Assembly: GCA_026122225.1 (NCBI GenBank)
Contig: JANEZZ010000973.1
Coordinates: forward strand, 84,242 to 148,241
Length of the DNA: 64,000 nucleotides
From: Heloderma charlesbogerti
Taxonomy: Eukaryota > Chordata > Lepidosauria > Squamata > Helodermatidae
Direction: 5' to 3'
Shown piece by piece: positions 1 to 11,796 of the stretch (within the stretch, counting starts at the first letter, position 1; each line of letters starts with the position of its first letter). Made by a program: the position numbers and the translations under genes. The notes under the pieces are model-generated. The model was given only the letters and a program-made list of their open reading frames with translations. It was not told where the DNA came from and searched no databases.

Positions 1-33
1 AGCTTCAGATGTTTGTAATGTTCTTGTTCCTAT

Positions 34-787
34 TAGAGCTGTGCGCAACTGGCCTCTCGAAATTCTCCACCTCACTTGTGAGCAGAGAAATTTGGGAGAC
101 CATTTCTCTGAATTTCTCCAGGGGGAGGAGAAATTCTCAACCGCTTCTCCCAGGTAGGGCTCCCCATTGGCAGGGCTTGTAGCACAACTTCTTTCTTTTT
201 TGGTTGCGGTTTTGGGTTTTCCGTGCTGCGACAGCATGAACTGTATTGGTAGGGTGGCCCCCACTTTGCATCCACCACAATGCAGGTGGGGGCAGTCCTG
301 TGTCTAGATCCAGGGATGAGGTGGAGTTAGTGCTCTGCCAAAACCTGTCCTCCCATTTCCCAGAAGTTTCCTCCCCCCCCCCAATGAAAGAGTCTTCCAT
401 TGTTCTGCCTTATTCAGAATGTTTTGTCATTTATTTTTGTGGTGCTTTTGAGCTTACCTCATCACAGCCAGCCCCCCAGGCTGCCTGCACATCCTGATCT
501 GAGAAAGCCCCACGGGAGGAATTACTTCATGGTGCCTTAAACTGGGCTTTAATTGGGAGGAGGCTACAGGCTGCCGGAGAGAGGATTGTACCATGAAAAG
601 CAGGACACTTTGCTCACTCCTCGGCCACCTCCTAAGTAAGGTAAGCCCCAGAAACCCAAACCCAGCCCAGGAGAATTTCTCCAAAATGTCTTCACGACTG
701 AATTTCTTTTCAAAGCAATTTCTCTTCTATCAAACTGAATGAGAGCGGCTGAAAAAAAACGTGGGAGACATTTTTGGCGCAGCACTA
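34..787 (+). mobile_element. hAT-like non-autonomous transposon, family A, full-length copy
   Basis: It starts TAGAGCTGTGC and ends GCGCAGCACTA, which are imperfect inverted termini. It is flanked by GTTCCTAT and GTTGAAAT (5 of 8 identical), consistent with an aged 8-bp target duplication. Homologous copies lie at 10805-12206 and 31108-31797, with a partial one inside 27625-28366. There is no transposase ORF. Confidence 0.65.
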
Positions 788-1158
788 GTTGAAATGCCTC
801 CCTCAAGGCTTAGTCTGGCAGGAAGAGCTCGAAGCTACCACATGCTGGTGTTTTTGTCCCCACGCCTTTTGCCCATCCATCACCCACATGCAGCCCTCAA
901 GAGTTTATCCAAAATGGAATTTGGCCTCTGGGCTGAATTTTTGAGGCTTTATACCCCCAGCCTAGTCCTGGAACCCGAGTCTTGGAACCACATACTGATG
1001 CCACGCTTGCCACTCTCAGGCATCTGTTGTGCTTTGTGGACTCCAGCTCATAGCTGGGACACAACGCTTAATGATACTGCAGGATGGACCATGGGCCTGT
1101 TGGGTCCAAACTTCCAGACTTCCCCAGTTGAAGGTCAAAGAGCACAAACATTCCACAT
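415..1158 (+). repeat. Copy 1 of a 0.72-0.74 kb intra-gene duplication
   Basis: Very similar (only a few per cent mismatch by eye) to 27625-28366. The shared segment crosses the 3' end of the family A element at 787 and continues about 370 bp into its flank, so this is a duplication of a genomic segment and not two independent transposon insertions. ORFs of 183 and 123 codons fall in it, but their protein matches only mirror the DNA identity. Confidence 0.8.
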
Positions 1159-1604
1159 GGATTCATTCAAGGCTGAATGTTTGAAACCCATTAGAATGGG
1201 TGGAAGGAACGACATTTGCTTTCAAGGAGCGATAATATTTGAGCACTTACCCTGGGATCTTTCTGCAGAAGTGTATGTGAGACAGCTCCAGGCCTTGTTG
1301 CAACATCGATAGGATTAGAAGTCTACAAGTGTCAGGGACAGAGAGACAGACGCATACACACATAATAGTCACATAAATGCATATGCAAAGCTAAACAAAA
1401 CAATCGATTCTGCAGTAAGTGAGAATGTCTTTAAAAAGTAAAGAAATTCAAGATGGCGCCAATTGCAATGGCTTCTTTGCTACACTGTCACATACTGAAG
1501 AACGTCCTTCACAGAGACTCATCTAGCACCTACTTTCTTTTTGTTAGTTCACCAGACGGAGACCTCCCCCCACCCCAAAGGATTCTTAAGATTAGTTTCA
1601 GGAT
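1159..1604. other. Intronic stretch with no recognised feature
   Basis: No coding signal or repeat family that I can name. Confidence 0.4.
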
Positions 1605-2872
1605 GCAATCCTATACATGCTTATCTGGGAATCATAGAACAGTAGGGTTGGAAGTGGCCTACAAGACCATCGAGTCCAACCCCCCGCTCAATGCAGGAAT
1701 CCAAGTCAAAGCATCCCCAACAGATGGCTGTCCAGCCTCATCTTGAATGCCTCCAGTGTAGGAGAGCCCACCGCCTCCCTAGGTCATTGGTTCCATTGTC
1801 GTATTGCTCGAACAGTCAGGAAGTTTTTCCTGATGTTCAGCCGGAATCTGGCTTCCTGGAACTTGAGCCCATTGTTCTGTGTCCTGCACTCTGGGATGAT
1901 GGAGAAGAGATCCTGGCCTTCCTCTCTGTGACAACCTCCCAAGTGCTTGAAGAGCACTATCCTATTTCCCCTCAGTCTTCTCTTCTCCAGGCTAAACATG
2001 CCCAGTTCTTTCTGTCTCTCTTCACAGAGCTTTGTTTCCAGTCCCCTGATCATCTTTGTTGCCCTCCTCTGAACCCCCTCCAGCTTGTCTGCATCCTTCT
2101 TATAGTGTGACGCCCAGAACTGGACACAGTACTCCAGATGAGGCCTAACCAGTGCTGAGTAAAGGGGAACTGGTACTTCATGTGATCTGGAAGCTATAAT
2201 TCCATTAATGTAGCCCAAAATAGTATTTGACTTTTTTGCAGCCACATCACATTGTTGGCTCATATTCAGCTTGTGATCTACAACAATTCCAAGATCCTTC
2301 TCGCTTGTAGTATTGTTGAGCCAATTTTCCCCCATCTTGTAACTGTGCATTTGGTTTCTTTTTCCTAGGTGCAAAACTTGGCATGTATCCCTACTAAATT
2401 TCATTCTGTTGTTTTCTGCCCAGCACTCCAGCCTATCAAGATCACTTTGAATTCTGTTTCTGTCTTCCTGGGTATTAGCTATCCCGCCCACTTTTGTGTC
2501 ATCTGCAAATTTGATCAGCATTCCCTGCACCTCCTCCTCCAAGTCATTCATAAAAATGTTAAAGAGCACTGGGCCCAGGACTGAGCCCCGCGGTACCCCG
2601 CTCATGACCTCTCTCCAGTTTGAGAAGATCCCATTGATAAGCACTCTTTGAGTCCGATTCTGTAGCCAATTGTGGATCCACCTGATCGTTGTTTCATCTA
2701 GCCCACTTTTTGTTAGTTTGCTAATCAGGATATCATGGGGCGCTTTGTCAAAAGCTTTGCTGAAGTCGAGGTATATTATGTCCGCAGCATTCCCACGGTC
2801 CACAAAGGGGAATAACCCCCCATTGAACTCAATGTGACCTACTTCTGAGTAGACAAGTATAGGATTGCACTG
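1605..2872. mobile_element. Palindromic CAATCCTAT-type MITE split by a CR1
   Basis: The left part (1605-1629) starts GCAATCCTATACATG. The right part (about 2821-2872) ends with its reverse complement ATAGGATTGCAC. The CR1 at 1630-2810 separates them, so the MITE is older. Related fragments occur near 28920, 38775 and 39245. Confidence 0.6.
1630..2810 (-). mobile_element. CR1 LINE, 5'-truncated, minus orientation
   Basis: The 3' end carries the typical CR1 tail ATAGAA/ATCATAG on the plus strand at 1630. An uninterrupted 339-codon ORF occupies 2803-1784. It encodes RT motifs: YLDFSKAFDKAPHDIL (motif A), SGVPRGSVLGPVLFNIFMND and FADDTKVGG (catalytic YADD-type box, here FADD), followed by thumb and C-terminal regions ending RAIRQWNQ. 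The endonuclease and N-terminal RT are missing, so it cannot move by itself. The intact frame indicates a fairly recent insertion. CR1 uses target-primed reverse transcription and is often 5'-truncated, as here. Confidence 0.93.
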
Positions 2873-2913
2873 TTAGCCTTTAAAAATCAGTTGTAGCCTG
2901 CTAAAGTTGTTTA

Positions 2914-3210
2914 GGAAAGGAAAGGTTCCTCCTGTGCAAGCACCGGGTCATTACTGACCCCTAGAGGGATGCCGCTTGCGCTGGCGTTTTCATGGCAGAC
3001 TATAGCGGGGTAGTTTGCCATTGCCTTCCCCAGTCATGACTACCTTTCCCCCAGCCAGCTGGGTACTCATTTTACTGACCACGGAAGAATGGAGGGCTGA
3101 GTTGCCCTGAGCCGGCTACCCGAGACCCAGCTTCCGCTGGGATTGAACTCAGGTCGTGGGGAGAGTTTCGGTTGCAATACCGCTGCCTACCGCTCTGTGC
3201 CACACGAGCC
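2914..3210 (-). mobile_element. tRNA-derived SINE, minus orientation
   Basis: Read on the minus strand it begins CTCGTGTGGCACAGAGCGGT (A-box region) and has a B-box-like GAGTTCAATCCCAG. The conserved body contains GGGGAAGGCAATGGCAAAC and TCAGTAATGACCCGGTGCTT. It ends in a short GGAAA-rich tail. Confidence 0.8.
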
Positions 3211-3360
3211 TCTTACCCCTCACTTTATTCTCCACTGTCTTAAGTTTCATGCTGTATCATGTTTTATTGTTATAGTTGTGAGTTTTTCAGTCTATTTTAT
3301 CTTCATGTTACAAGCTGACCAGATAACTTTTTGTTATGGGGCAGCTACTAAATGGTAGTT

Positions 3361-3505
3361 AAGAGAGTGTGCGAGAGACAGACAGACAGACAGACAGATA
3401 GGGAGAGAGAGGCAGAGACAGAGAGAGACACTGAGAGAGAGGGTGAGAGAGAACGAGACTGAGAGAGCGGGGGAAAGAGAGAGCGAGACTGAGAGAGAGA
3501 GACTG
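3361..3505. repeat. GA/GACA-rich simple repeat
   Basis: Degenerate (GAGA)n and (GACA)n. The Ser/Leu-rich minus-strand ORF over it is a by-product. Confidence 0.95.
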
Positions 3506-4269
3506 CTCAGGTGAAAAATGGCTTTGTGCTCCATTAGCCCATGTGAAGAGCTACCAGTGTTACAGGCCAAAACAATTCTCTGGGCAATGCAGGGTCAGCT
3601 CCAGGACCCATGGGGCCTTGGGCAACATGCTCTCTAGTGGGTCCCTTCTCTGCCCCTGGCCCTGGTGGTCTTACCTAGTGGTGGTGGGCAGCACAGCAGT
3701 GCTTCGAGTTATGCCACGTAGCTGGGGGTAGACACCATTTTAAATTCCCACAATGCCCCTGACCTAGTGGTTCTTGAGGGATAGTGGGGAATTAAAATGG
3801 CAGCTGGACGCAGTCACACAGGCCAAGAAAACGAATAAATAAAGGGCATCCCAAGGAAGGGATCAGCAGTGGGTCCTGCCAGGGTTCCAGGGCCTTGTCA
3901 GCTGCCCAAGGTGTTGATGCGAGCTCTGACACCATGAATAGGTTCTCTGTTGCTGGAGTTTCTCCATCTTCTGAGGTTGCCCACTGGCTCTCCTCAACAG
4001 GAGGGACTATCAAGGCTTCTTGTGTAGACTGGGGCTTTGCCTGGGCAATGAGAGAATCTTTACCAGCTCATTCTGACTCCCGGTATGGCTTCTGACTCGG
4101 ACTATATCATAGCCACCCTTGACACCAACACTTGATTTTCCTTTGTGTAATCATATAGAGGTTCTGTTATTTTATTCATTTAGAAAATGGTCTTCCAAGA
4201 AAAGACCAGGATATAGGTTTTCTAAATAAAAAGGGGGTGGGGGCGAAAGGAAAACTCCAGCGAAAGGGG
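3506..4269. other. Intronic stretch, mostly unrecognised
   Basis: It contains a 46-bp segment at 3732-3777 repeated almost exactly at 5288-5333. Nothing else recognised. Confidence 0.4.
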
Positions 4270-4995
4270 CTGGGAAAGGTGAGAATTTCAAATAACTTTC
4301 TCCTTGGGGGAGGAGGACAGGATTTCCATGTTCCTTTTTAAGTGTAGGCAGTGGCTGAGGCGTCTTCCTTTTAAAACAAAACAAAATACCCCCTGCACTT
4401 GCAGGAGCCCAGGACTCTTCTACAGCTCAGCAGCTCTTTCTGAACTCCCAGGAGACCACATGCCTTCTCTCTCTCTCCAACAGGCATTCAGGAAAGGCTC
4501 CATGGCTGCAGGAGCTGCTTTGCAAAGCACACCCAAGAGACTGTAGAGCTTTAGAAAAAATCTACTCTTCCTTGCAGCAACACAGAGCAAGCAAAATAAG
4601 CATTTTTTCTAAAGCTCCCAAAGTCCCATTTGTTCTTTGCAAAGAAGCTTTTTGCAAAGAAGCTTCTGTAATCCAGGAGTTCTTCCTGAACACCTCTTGG
4701 AGAGGGTGAGGTCCTGTGGTCTTGTGGGAGTTCAAGAAGTGCTGCCAGGCTGGAAAAGGGGCTTGTGCTGGGGGCGTTTTTATGTAACCCCCCCAAAAAA
4801 CATCGAAACATTATCCAGCCACCTCCCAAACTTAGAAATGGCATTTGAAAACCTTGCCCCGCTCCCCAAGGAGAAAATTCTCTGAAATTCTCCCCCTCCC
4901 TGTGAAAGAGGTGAAAAAAACATGCCTCTTTCTCAGGGAGGGAGAAAAAAAAAATCCTGAAAATAGGGGACAGGATTTGGCACCGCACTAATCGT
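4270..4995 (+). mobile_element. hAT-like palindromic non-autonomous element
   Basis: The inner arms around 4283-4313 and 4858-4890 are inverted copies (TTTCTCCTTGGGGG and CCCCAAGGAGAAA). The 3' end GGCACCGCACTA resembles the family A terminus. The 5' end is not resolved. Confidence 0.45.
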
Positions 4996-5394
4996 AACCC
5001 ACGGAACAATCTTAGGTATACACTTTGTTTAGAAGTGTTATCATCTCTTATAGGGGGTAAACAGGCAGCCAAAGGCATCTGATGTACTGACCTAGAAGCA
5101 GATAGCTGCAAGGATATAAAGCCATAACACCAGAGCCTTTAACTTTTAAAAGCCCGAAACAGCTTAGGGCCTGGCTATCTAAGGGGGGTACCTGGCTCAT
5201 TATTAAACCTGTCCGGTTATTCAGAACTTCTGGGGAGGCCCTTCTGAGCATACTGCCGCTTGCAGAGGCCTGCTTGATGGGCTTGCATGAGAGACACCAT
5301 TTTAAATTCCCACAATGCCCCTGGCCTAGTGGTTCTTCTCCTGCGTCACTTCACATTGTGAAATGTACTCCACTCAGAGCTCCAAAACAGTATC

Positions 5395-5655
5395 CAGAGT
5401 AAGTCATAACATGGCTTTTCAATGTTTTCTTTTTTCTTTTAGTAGTGCTGCTGTTTGCATTGTTTCAAAATATGGTTTATTGTTGGTTTTAATTGCTTTT
5501 ACATTTAATGCTTTTACATTGTTGGTTTTAATGCTTTTACACTGTGGCGGTTTCTATTGTTTATGTTCTGCTCTATGCTGCTGTGGTGGTTTTTTTGTTT
5601 ATGTTTTGTTTTTTTACAGAAAAGTGGTATAAAGACAGAAAATAAATAAATAATG
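5395..5655 (+). mobile_element. L2-type LINE 3' tail
   Basis: T-rich 3' UTR with TGGTTTTAATTG motifs, AAAAGTGGTATAAAGAC and a terminal (AAATA)n tail. No coding part remains. Confidence 0.6.
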
Positions 5656-5869
5656 CAGTAGAAGTGTCCTGTCTGGGAAGGCGTTCCAGTACAACGGGGT
5701 CGCAACTGGGAAGTCCCTGCTATACTTGTACCTGAGAGATCTCACCTCAAAAGTGATCTCACCTCTATGCAGGGCCTCTCTTGAAAACTTTAAATGGCTG
5801 GATGGGTCTACTGAGGGAGAGGTCTTCTGCAATGGTATGCTTGGCCCAGACTGCTCACAGCAGAGGCAG

Positions 5870-5965
5870 GGGACCTGTGGCCCTCCGGATGTTGTTAGAC
5901 AATAACTCCCATCAACCCCAGCCAACTTGATCAATGGTCAGGGATCACCAGAGCTGGAGTCAACC
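5870..5965 (+). repeat. Palindromic short repeat (CCAGATGTTGTTGGAC type)
   Basis: Contains CTCCGGATGTTGTTAGAC and AACTCCCATCA, followed by a partial inverted half. Relatives at 37240-37385, 41405-41520, 41639-41740 and 44938-45060. Confidence 0.55.
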
Positions 5966-6411
5966 AAAATCAGGAAGGACACAAGTCTCCTTCCCCTGAC
6001 AAAGGGCTGGAAGCCTCCTGGAAAGCCATTCTTAAACTGGCAGCTGTGCTCACACCTCCCCAATAAATGAGAGTGAATCAAGGGAACACATGGCAAGGTC
6101 TTTCATGGGGGCTTTCTCCAGATGATTGGCCCACCATCCCCAAGAGAGCTTGAATCTCAATCTAGCTTACAGGATCTTGTGCCCAGCACTGGTCTAGAGA
6201 AGGAGGAGAAACCTTCCAGTAGCCTACTGTTGTCAAGGTTCCATTTATGACTTGGACCCCTGAGCAACTCCTTAACCATCTCTTGCCTCCTGAAGTGTCC
6301 CACCTTCCTTTTAACTGCCCCTTCTCAGTAACATGGGGTTTAGGCTGTAGATATGTGGGGACTGACACTCCAGACACAAGGTTTAAACACAGCCGTTTAC
6401 TAGTACATTAA

Positions 6412-7210
6412 GGGCACAAACCTATGGCTGGTACACAGTGGCTAGATGGCCATAAGATTGATCGGTTCCCAGACAAATGCATCCCTACCCCCTACCCCAC
6501 CGCCTTGTAGGCAGCGTGGATTGTCCCCACACTCCATCCCAGAGGTCAGGACATGGAATAATGGGCTCAAGTGACAGGAAGCCAGATTCCGGCTGAACAT
6601 CAGGAAAAACTTCCTGACTGTTAGAGCAATACAACAATGGAACCCATTCCCTGGGGAGATGGTGGGCTCTCCCACACTGGAGGCATTCAAGATGAGGCTG
6701 GACAGCCCTCTGTCAGGGATGCTCTGACTTGGATTCCTGCACTGAGCAGGGGGTTGGACTTGATGGCCTTGTAGGCCCCTTCCAACCCTACTATTCTAGG
6801 ATTCTATGAAGCTGGACAGCCACCTGTCAGGGATGCTCTGACTTGGATTCCTGCACTGAGCAGGGGGTCGGACTTGATGGCCTTGTAGGCCTGTTCCAAC
6901 CCTACTATTCTATGATTCTATGATTCCACACTTGGAAGAGTAGAGTGGAGCAGGGCAAAAGGAGGCATTCCCGGGGGTGGGGCAGGGAGTTCGGAAGTGC
7001 CAGTATGACACTTGCTATGTGTTGTCTGGCCTCCCCACCATGTGCTCCAAGGTCCCACAGTTAGACGGCCAAAATTGGCTGTCTAGCTGCGAATGCAGGG
7101 CAGCTGGAGCATGGAGGAGATGATCTCCTCCGCACTCCTCCTGCCCTGCATTGGATAGGTGGTCACCTCCGAGTTCAGAGGCGGCCATCTATCCTCGTAG
7201 GATTGCTCCC
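6412..7210 (-). mobile_element. PIF/Harbinger-like MITE, interrupted by CR1
   Basis: Termini GGGCACAAACCTATGG and (reverse complement of the other end) GGGAGCAATCCTACGA. Both sides are flanked by TAA (6409-6411 and 7211-7213), the target duplication typical of PIF/Harbinger. Homologous to 57192-57560 and 28998-29442. Confidence 0.7.
6546..6928 (+). mobile_element. CR1 3' end with duplicated tail
   Basis: Plus-orientation CR1 3' region (CAGGAAAAACTTCCTGACTG motif, ATTCTATGATTCTATG tail). The last 113 bp, from GCTGGACAGCC, are tandemly duplicated (6698 and 6811). Confidence 0.9.
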
Positions 7211-7585
7211 TAAAACAAGCAAATAACAACTTTTGCATTTACACAATAAAGCTGATTGATACAAAAAGACATCAAAAGAAAACAAAAGTTGCCAAATGCA
7301 TGTCCCTTTACCCTAGCTGCCCTTAGATTTTTCTATTCTGCTTCTTCCTGCTCACTCTTCAGACTTTGCTCTCACTTCAGGCTCTGTCTGTCTCTGCTTT
7401 CCCTCTCACTCCGGCTGCAACCTGGTCTTTCAGACTCTGACTGGCTCTTTCCCTCTCTTTATCTACCCTCTTCCTGCACAACACCAAAAGTACTGCTTCC
7501 AACCTGAAGAAATGAAACTTAACTGGAGAAATGAAACGACCGCTCTCAGGGTTACCCCCTCCCATTAGAAAAATCCAGGCCTCTA

Positions 7586-7927
<342 letters not shown>

Positions 7928-8867
7928 TCAGTACAACTCTGATACTTTCAATTAAGGGGAAAGCAAAAGCATGACGGAGGCAAGTTACAAGTCTGTGATT
8001 TATGTGAGTGCTGCTGTTAATTACTTGATGACCCAATTGGGCAAAATCATTATGGACCACGGAAGCTTATTGTGTTGGGTATTTTTCCATGCGTAGTCAA
8101 AGGAGGAGATGATAAGCCGATGAAAAGATGAAGATGGCAACCATGACGAAGAAAGGGTACACTGGGCATTCATAAAATGTAAAGCAACTGGATGGGCAAA
8201 TGATCTCTGTGAAGATAACAGCTTATTGAAGAACAAAGGGGAACAGAGATGATTCGGTATGGGCCAACAAAATGGCAGTCTAAGAAGACAGAGAAGACAG
8301 ATCTGTGCAACATTGTATTACAGAAAAAGTGGGAGCAATTGGAAAGAACCTATGCAGATGAAGGGTTCATTGTCAATAGCATTAGTTGCGGCAGTTATAC
8401 AATACCAACAGGGGAAGTTGTCTTACACTTCCATTGGTCCATCTACTCAGTACTGTCTACAAGAGTGCGGGGGGGAACTGTTTACCCCCGGGGGGGCAGA
8501 TTGATCTCCAGCTCCCCACCTGGAGGCCAAATGACATCAGGGAGCAGACCATCCCTGACATATCCCCACCTCTCCCTCCTGAAGCCTCCTCATCATAGGG
8601 GAGTTTCTCCATGTGGAGAGAGGTAGGGATGATCACTCCATCCCTTCCTCTGCATGGAGAAAATGGAAGTCCTTTCTGTACTGCTGGGCATCTCTGTTGT
8701 TGTCTCTGGTTGGTGATAAGAGTGTGGTTTCCTCTCCCCACACCAGAGAAAGACTGCCTTTGGCTAGCAGTGGGAAAGGAGGCTGGGTTTGGGAGGGGAC
8801 TTTTGAAAGCCAGGATGGAGGTTCCCCACCTGTGTTCTACGTGACCGGCAGCAGGTCTCCAGGATTT

Positions 8868-8970
8868 AAGACAGGAATCTTTTCCAGACCTGCCTGGAGA
8901 ACCCAGGACTGAACTTGAAACCTTCTGCATGCAAAACAAGTGATCCCCCACTGAGCTGCAGCCCTCCTCC
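8868..8970 (-). mobile_element. tRNA-derived SINE fragment (TAGCTCAGTGG type)
   Basis: The minus strand shows GGGCTGCAGCTCAGTGGGGG (A box) and a degenerate B box around the TGCATGCAGAAGG segment. Relatives at 24645-24835 and 35925-35965. Confidence 0.55.
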
Positions 8971-9589
8971 GTATTAATGATGAGCAATGAATGCTTCCTG
9001 TAGAATCTAAAAGTAGCCAAGATATCAAAGAGCCAGTAAACACTGTTCTAACTGGTTGCCATTTATAAGGGGAAGAGAACAGGAAATAATTTTGCTGTGC
9101 TGTTTTTGAAATGAGACTCATTGAAAACTACTATTTAACTGAAGAAACTGGGAAGCATTTCTTATGGGCTCTTGGACCCCCCTCCCCCCGTGTTGCATCC
9201 AGGGAACCAATGCACCATGAACTGAGGGGATTGTGATCTGCCAGTTGAGGGGTACGCATAAGCTTTTGTTTGCTTTTATTATCTGCGGCCATTTCCCATC
9301 AATAAACTATATCATTCTTTCACACAAGTGGACTTGAGTCATATTGGTACCTTTGAATCTGGTTAGTGTGGGTCCTGGCTGGATCAGACCCCAGGTTTAA
9401 GACAAGTGTGCAGGAATGGAAAGTATGCACAGTTCCAGTATCACTTGCATGACATACTGACGAGCTCATCACACCAAATGTTCAAAGAGAGTGGCCACAT
9501 TTGCACATCACAAGAAGCCGAAATTCTAACATGTTCTGGCTTAGAAGCCAGTGTGCTGGTACGTGTGTTTGATAGATCCTGCTGCAACC

Positions 9590-10015
9590 AGGACCAGCTA
9601 AACAACTTCGGACCAGGAAACCTGAGAGAGGGCCTTCTTTCTTACAAACCTGCCCAGTCACTGAGGGCATCAGAGGGCATGTCCCTGGTGGTTCCACGTG
9701 GACCCATGGCCCAGCTGGAGTCCACCAGGAAAAGAGCCTTCAGTGTGGTGGCCCCCTTCCTGTGGAACTCCCTGCCTTTGGAGGTCAGGCAGGCGCCAAC
9801 ATTGTGTTGCTTTTGGTGCCTCCTGAAGACGTTGTTATTCTGAGAGGTCTTCCTTGAGTGACCAGCTGCAGTTTATTAAATGCGGAATGTGTTTCTTTTA
9901 AAATGTTTCATTTTAACCTGGTGTTTTATTCTTTTGTCGTTGCTGTTCACTGCTCCAAAATCTCTTGATGTGTGGAGTGGTATGTAAATATTGATGATAC
10001 TACTACTAATAAAAT
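9590..10015 (+). mobile_element. L2 LINE 3' end with ORF2 C-terminus
   Basis: The frame ending at 9843 encodes RAFSVVAPFLWNSLPLEVRQ, the characteristic C-terminal segment of L2 ORF2. A T-rich 3' UTR and a TAAAA-type end follow. Confidence 0.85.
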
Positions 10016-10029
10016 GAACTGCAGACTTT

Positions 10030-10183
10030 CCGTCCATGGTTTGTTTCTCTTGAGGTGCAAACCAGAAACTTTGGCTCGTCTCTTTCCAGACAAGCCAGAA
10101 TCATAAGCCATGGTCTGAGGAGAGACAAGGAGGAGAGACAAGCCAGAATTCCTGGTTAGTACTTTATGAGAAACAAACCATGG
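10030..10183. repeat. Inverted repeat (CCATGGTTTGTTTCTC arms)
   Basis: CCATGGTTTGTTTCTC at about 10035 and GAGAAACAAACCATGG at about 10169 are perfect reverse complements about 120 bp apart. Likely a small MITE. Confidence 0.65.
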
Positions 10184-10804
10184 ACCAAAGGTCTAGAGTT
10201 TGTTTAGCTGCTTCTGCTTGCAGCGGGAGCGATCAGACAGCATGCACCAGGATTTCTTTAGAATTCTGGCTTATTGTGACATTATGTGAGTGTGGGCAAT
10301 GCGTCCGCCTCTCAGCCGCTCCCTCCCCACAAATAATCATTTAACCGACGAGTTGCATCTACAGAAGACACAGAATGGAGGAGGAGGGTGAAACTAGAGA
10401 ACTATGGAGCCCAGAGCAAATCTAAGGCAGAGATTTATGAAAGACAGTTAGGAGAACCACCATCACAGCCAGCCAGACTTCTAGTTGGGGCTAGAAAAAT
10501 GAGCCCCCAAGTTCTATGTGGGGCTGACCTCAGGACTACAGGCTGGGACATCTTCTTAGACTCTAAAAGGTTCCCAGGTTCTGAAAGCACTCAACCCAAC
10601 CAGCCTGATGATTGGCTTTTCTCAACGTGAAGCTCCATGGGCCATAATAGTCTTTCCTCACACACTTCGCTTGTTCTCTGGTATGTACAATCTCAAAACC
10701 AAAGGCGGCTTTTTTCTTTGCTTTTTTTCCTTTTGAGTTCTTTTCCCCCATATGCAAACTAATGCAGATTTCATTGCTTAATTCACTAATTACTTGATTT
10801 AAAC
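10184..10804. other. Intronic stretch with no recognised feature
   Basis: Nothing recognised beyond short AT-rich runs. Confidence 0.4.
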
Positions 10805-11017
10805 GACAGCTGGGCACAAATGGCCTCTCAAAATTCTCCAGCCTATTTGTGGGCAGAGAAATTGGGGGTTGGGCTGGATGGGGGGGGTAATTCCACTGAC
10901 TTTCTCCTAGGGGAGGAAAAATTCTCTAACGGTTTCCCACAGATAGGGCTCACTATTGGCAGGGGTTGTTGCACAGGTTCGTTCTTTCATATTTTCCCTA
11001 AACGTTTTTGGTTTATT

Positions 11018-11468
11018 GGTTTAATAGGGTCATTCATGGCCCTGTGGGGAAGAGGAAGGAGCAAGGGAGACAGGAGCAGGCAAAAGGAACATTGGGGCCT
11101 GATCCAGTTGGATCCCCCCTGGCCACACGGCTAACTGACATCCATGGCCCTGTGGGGAAGAAGGAGCGGAGGAGACAGGAGCAGGCAAAGAGAACATCGG
11201 GGCCTGCTCAAAGTAGACTGGCCACTTCTTTGGGAGATGAAGAGCGGGGAGCAGGGCCATCCCATCAGCCCTGCTGACAGTCTGCTTAACTTTTTTTGCC
11301 CAGCCCTCCCTGTTGCCTTTTCCTTGCGTGTCGTATCTTTTTTAGGTTGTAAGCCTGCGGACTGTCCTCAGGGACTGTCTTCTTTGTTCACTGATTGTAA
11401 GCCATTCCGGGAGCCTTTTTTTTGGCTGAGGAGTGGGATAAAAACACTATAAATAAAATGATAATAAA
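11018..11468 (+). mobile_element. LINE-type 3' tail containing a two-copy tandem segment
   Basis: Inserted into the hAT-like copy. It has a duplicated GGCCCTGTGGGGAAGA segment (11037 and 11145), then TTGTAAGCCTGCGGACTG, AAGCCATTCCGGGAGCC and an AATAAA-rich end. A relative of its 3' end lies at 38030-38200. Confidence 0.55.
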
Positions 11469-11588
11469 TAAATGTTGCACTGCTTCTGTAGGTGGCAACA
11501 GCATCAACTGTGTTGAGGCTTCCGCTATTTTGAGGCCGAATTTTGGATTTCTTTTGGTGGCATTTTTGAGCTCACCTAATTACTGAGA

Positions 11589-11796
11589 AAAGAAAAAGAC
11601 CCTGATGCTGGGAAAGACTGAAGGCAAAAGGAGAAGGGGATGGCAGAGGACGAGATGGCTAGATAGCATCATCGATGCAATGAATATGGACTTGAGCACG
11701 CTCCGAGAGGGAGCGCAGGACAGGACGGCCTGGCGTGCTACGGTCCATGGGGTCACGAAGAGTCGGTGACGACTGAACAACTGAACAACAACAAAA
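11589..11796 (+). mobile_element. BovB (RTE) LINE 3' end, 5'-truncated
   Basis: Contains GGTCCATGGGGTCACGAAGA and GACTGAACAACTGAACAACA, the BovB 3' end. Flanked by an 11-bp perfect target duplication AATTACTGAGA (11578-11588 and 11797-11807). Confidence 0.92.

Noticed and set aside
761..1312. 183-codon plus-strand ORF with a related 123-codon ORF at 27970-28341
   Set aside because: The similarity comes from a DNA-level duplication. The frame starts inside a hAT-like transposon end and the second copy stops early; no domain is seen.
3334..3570. Ser/Leu-rich minus-strand ORF
   Set aside because: Artefact of the GA/GACA simple repeat.
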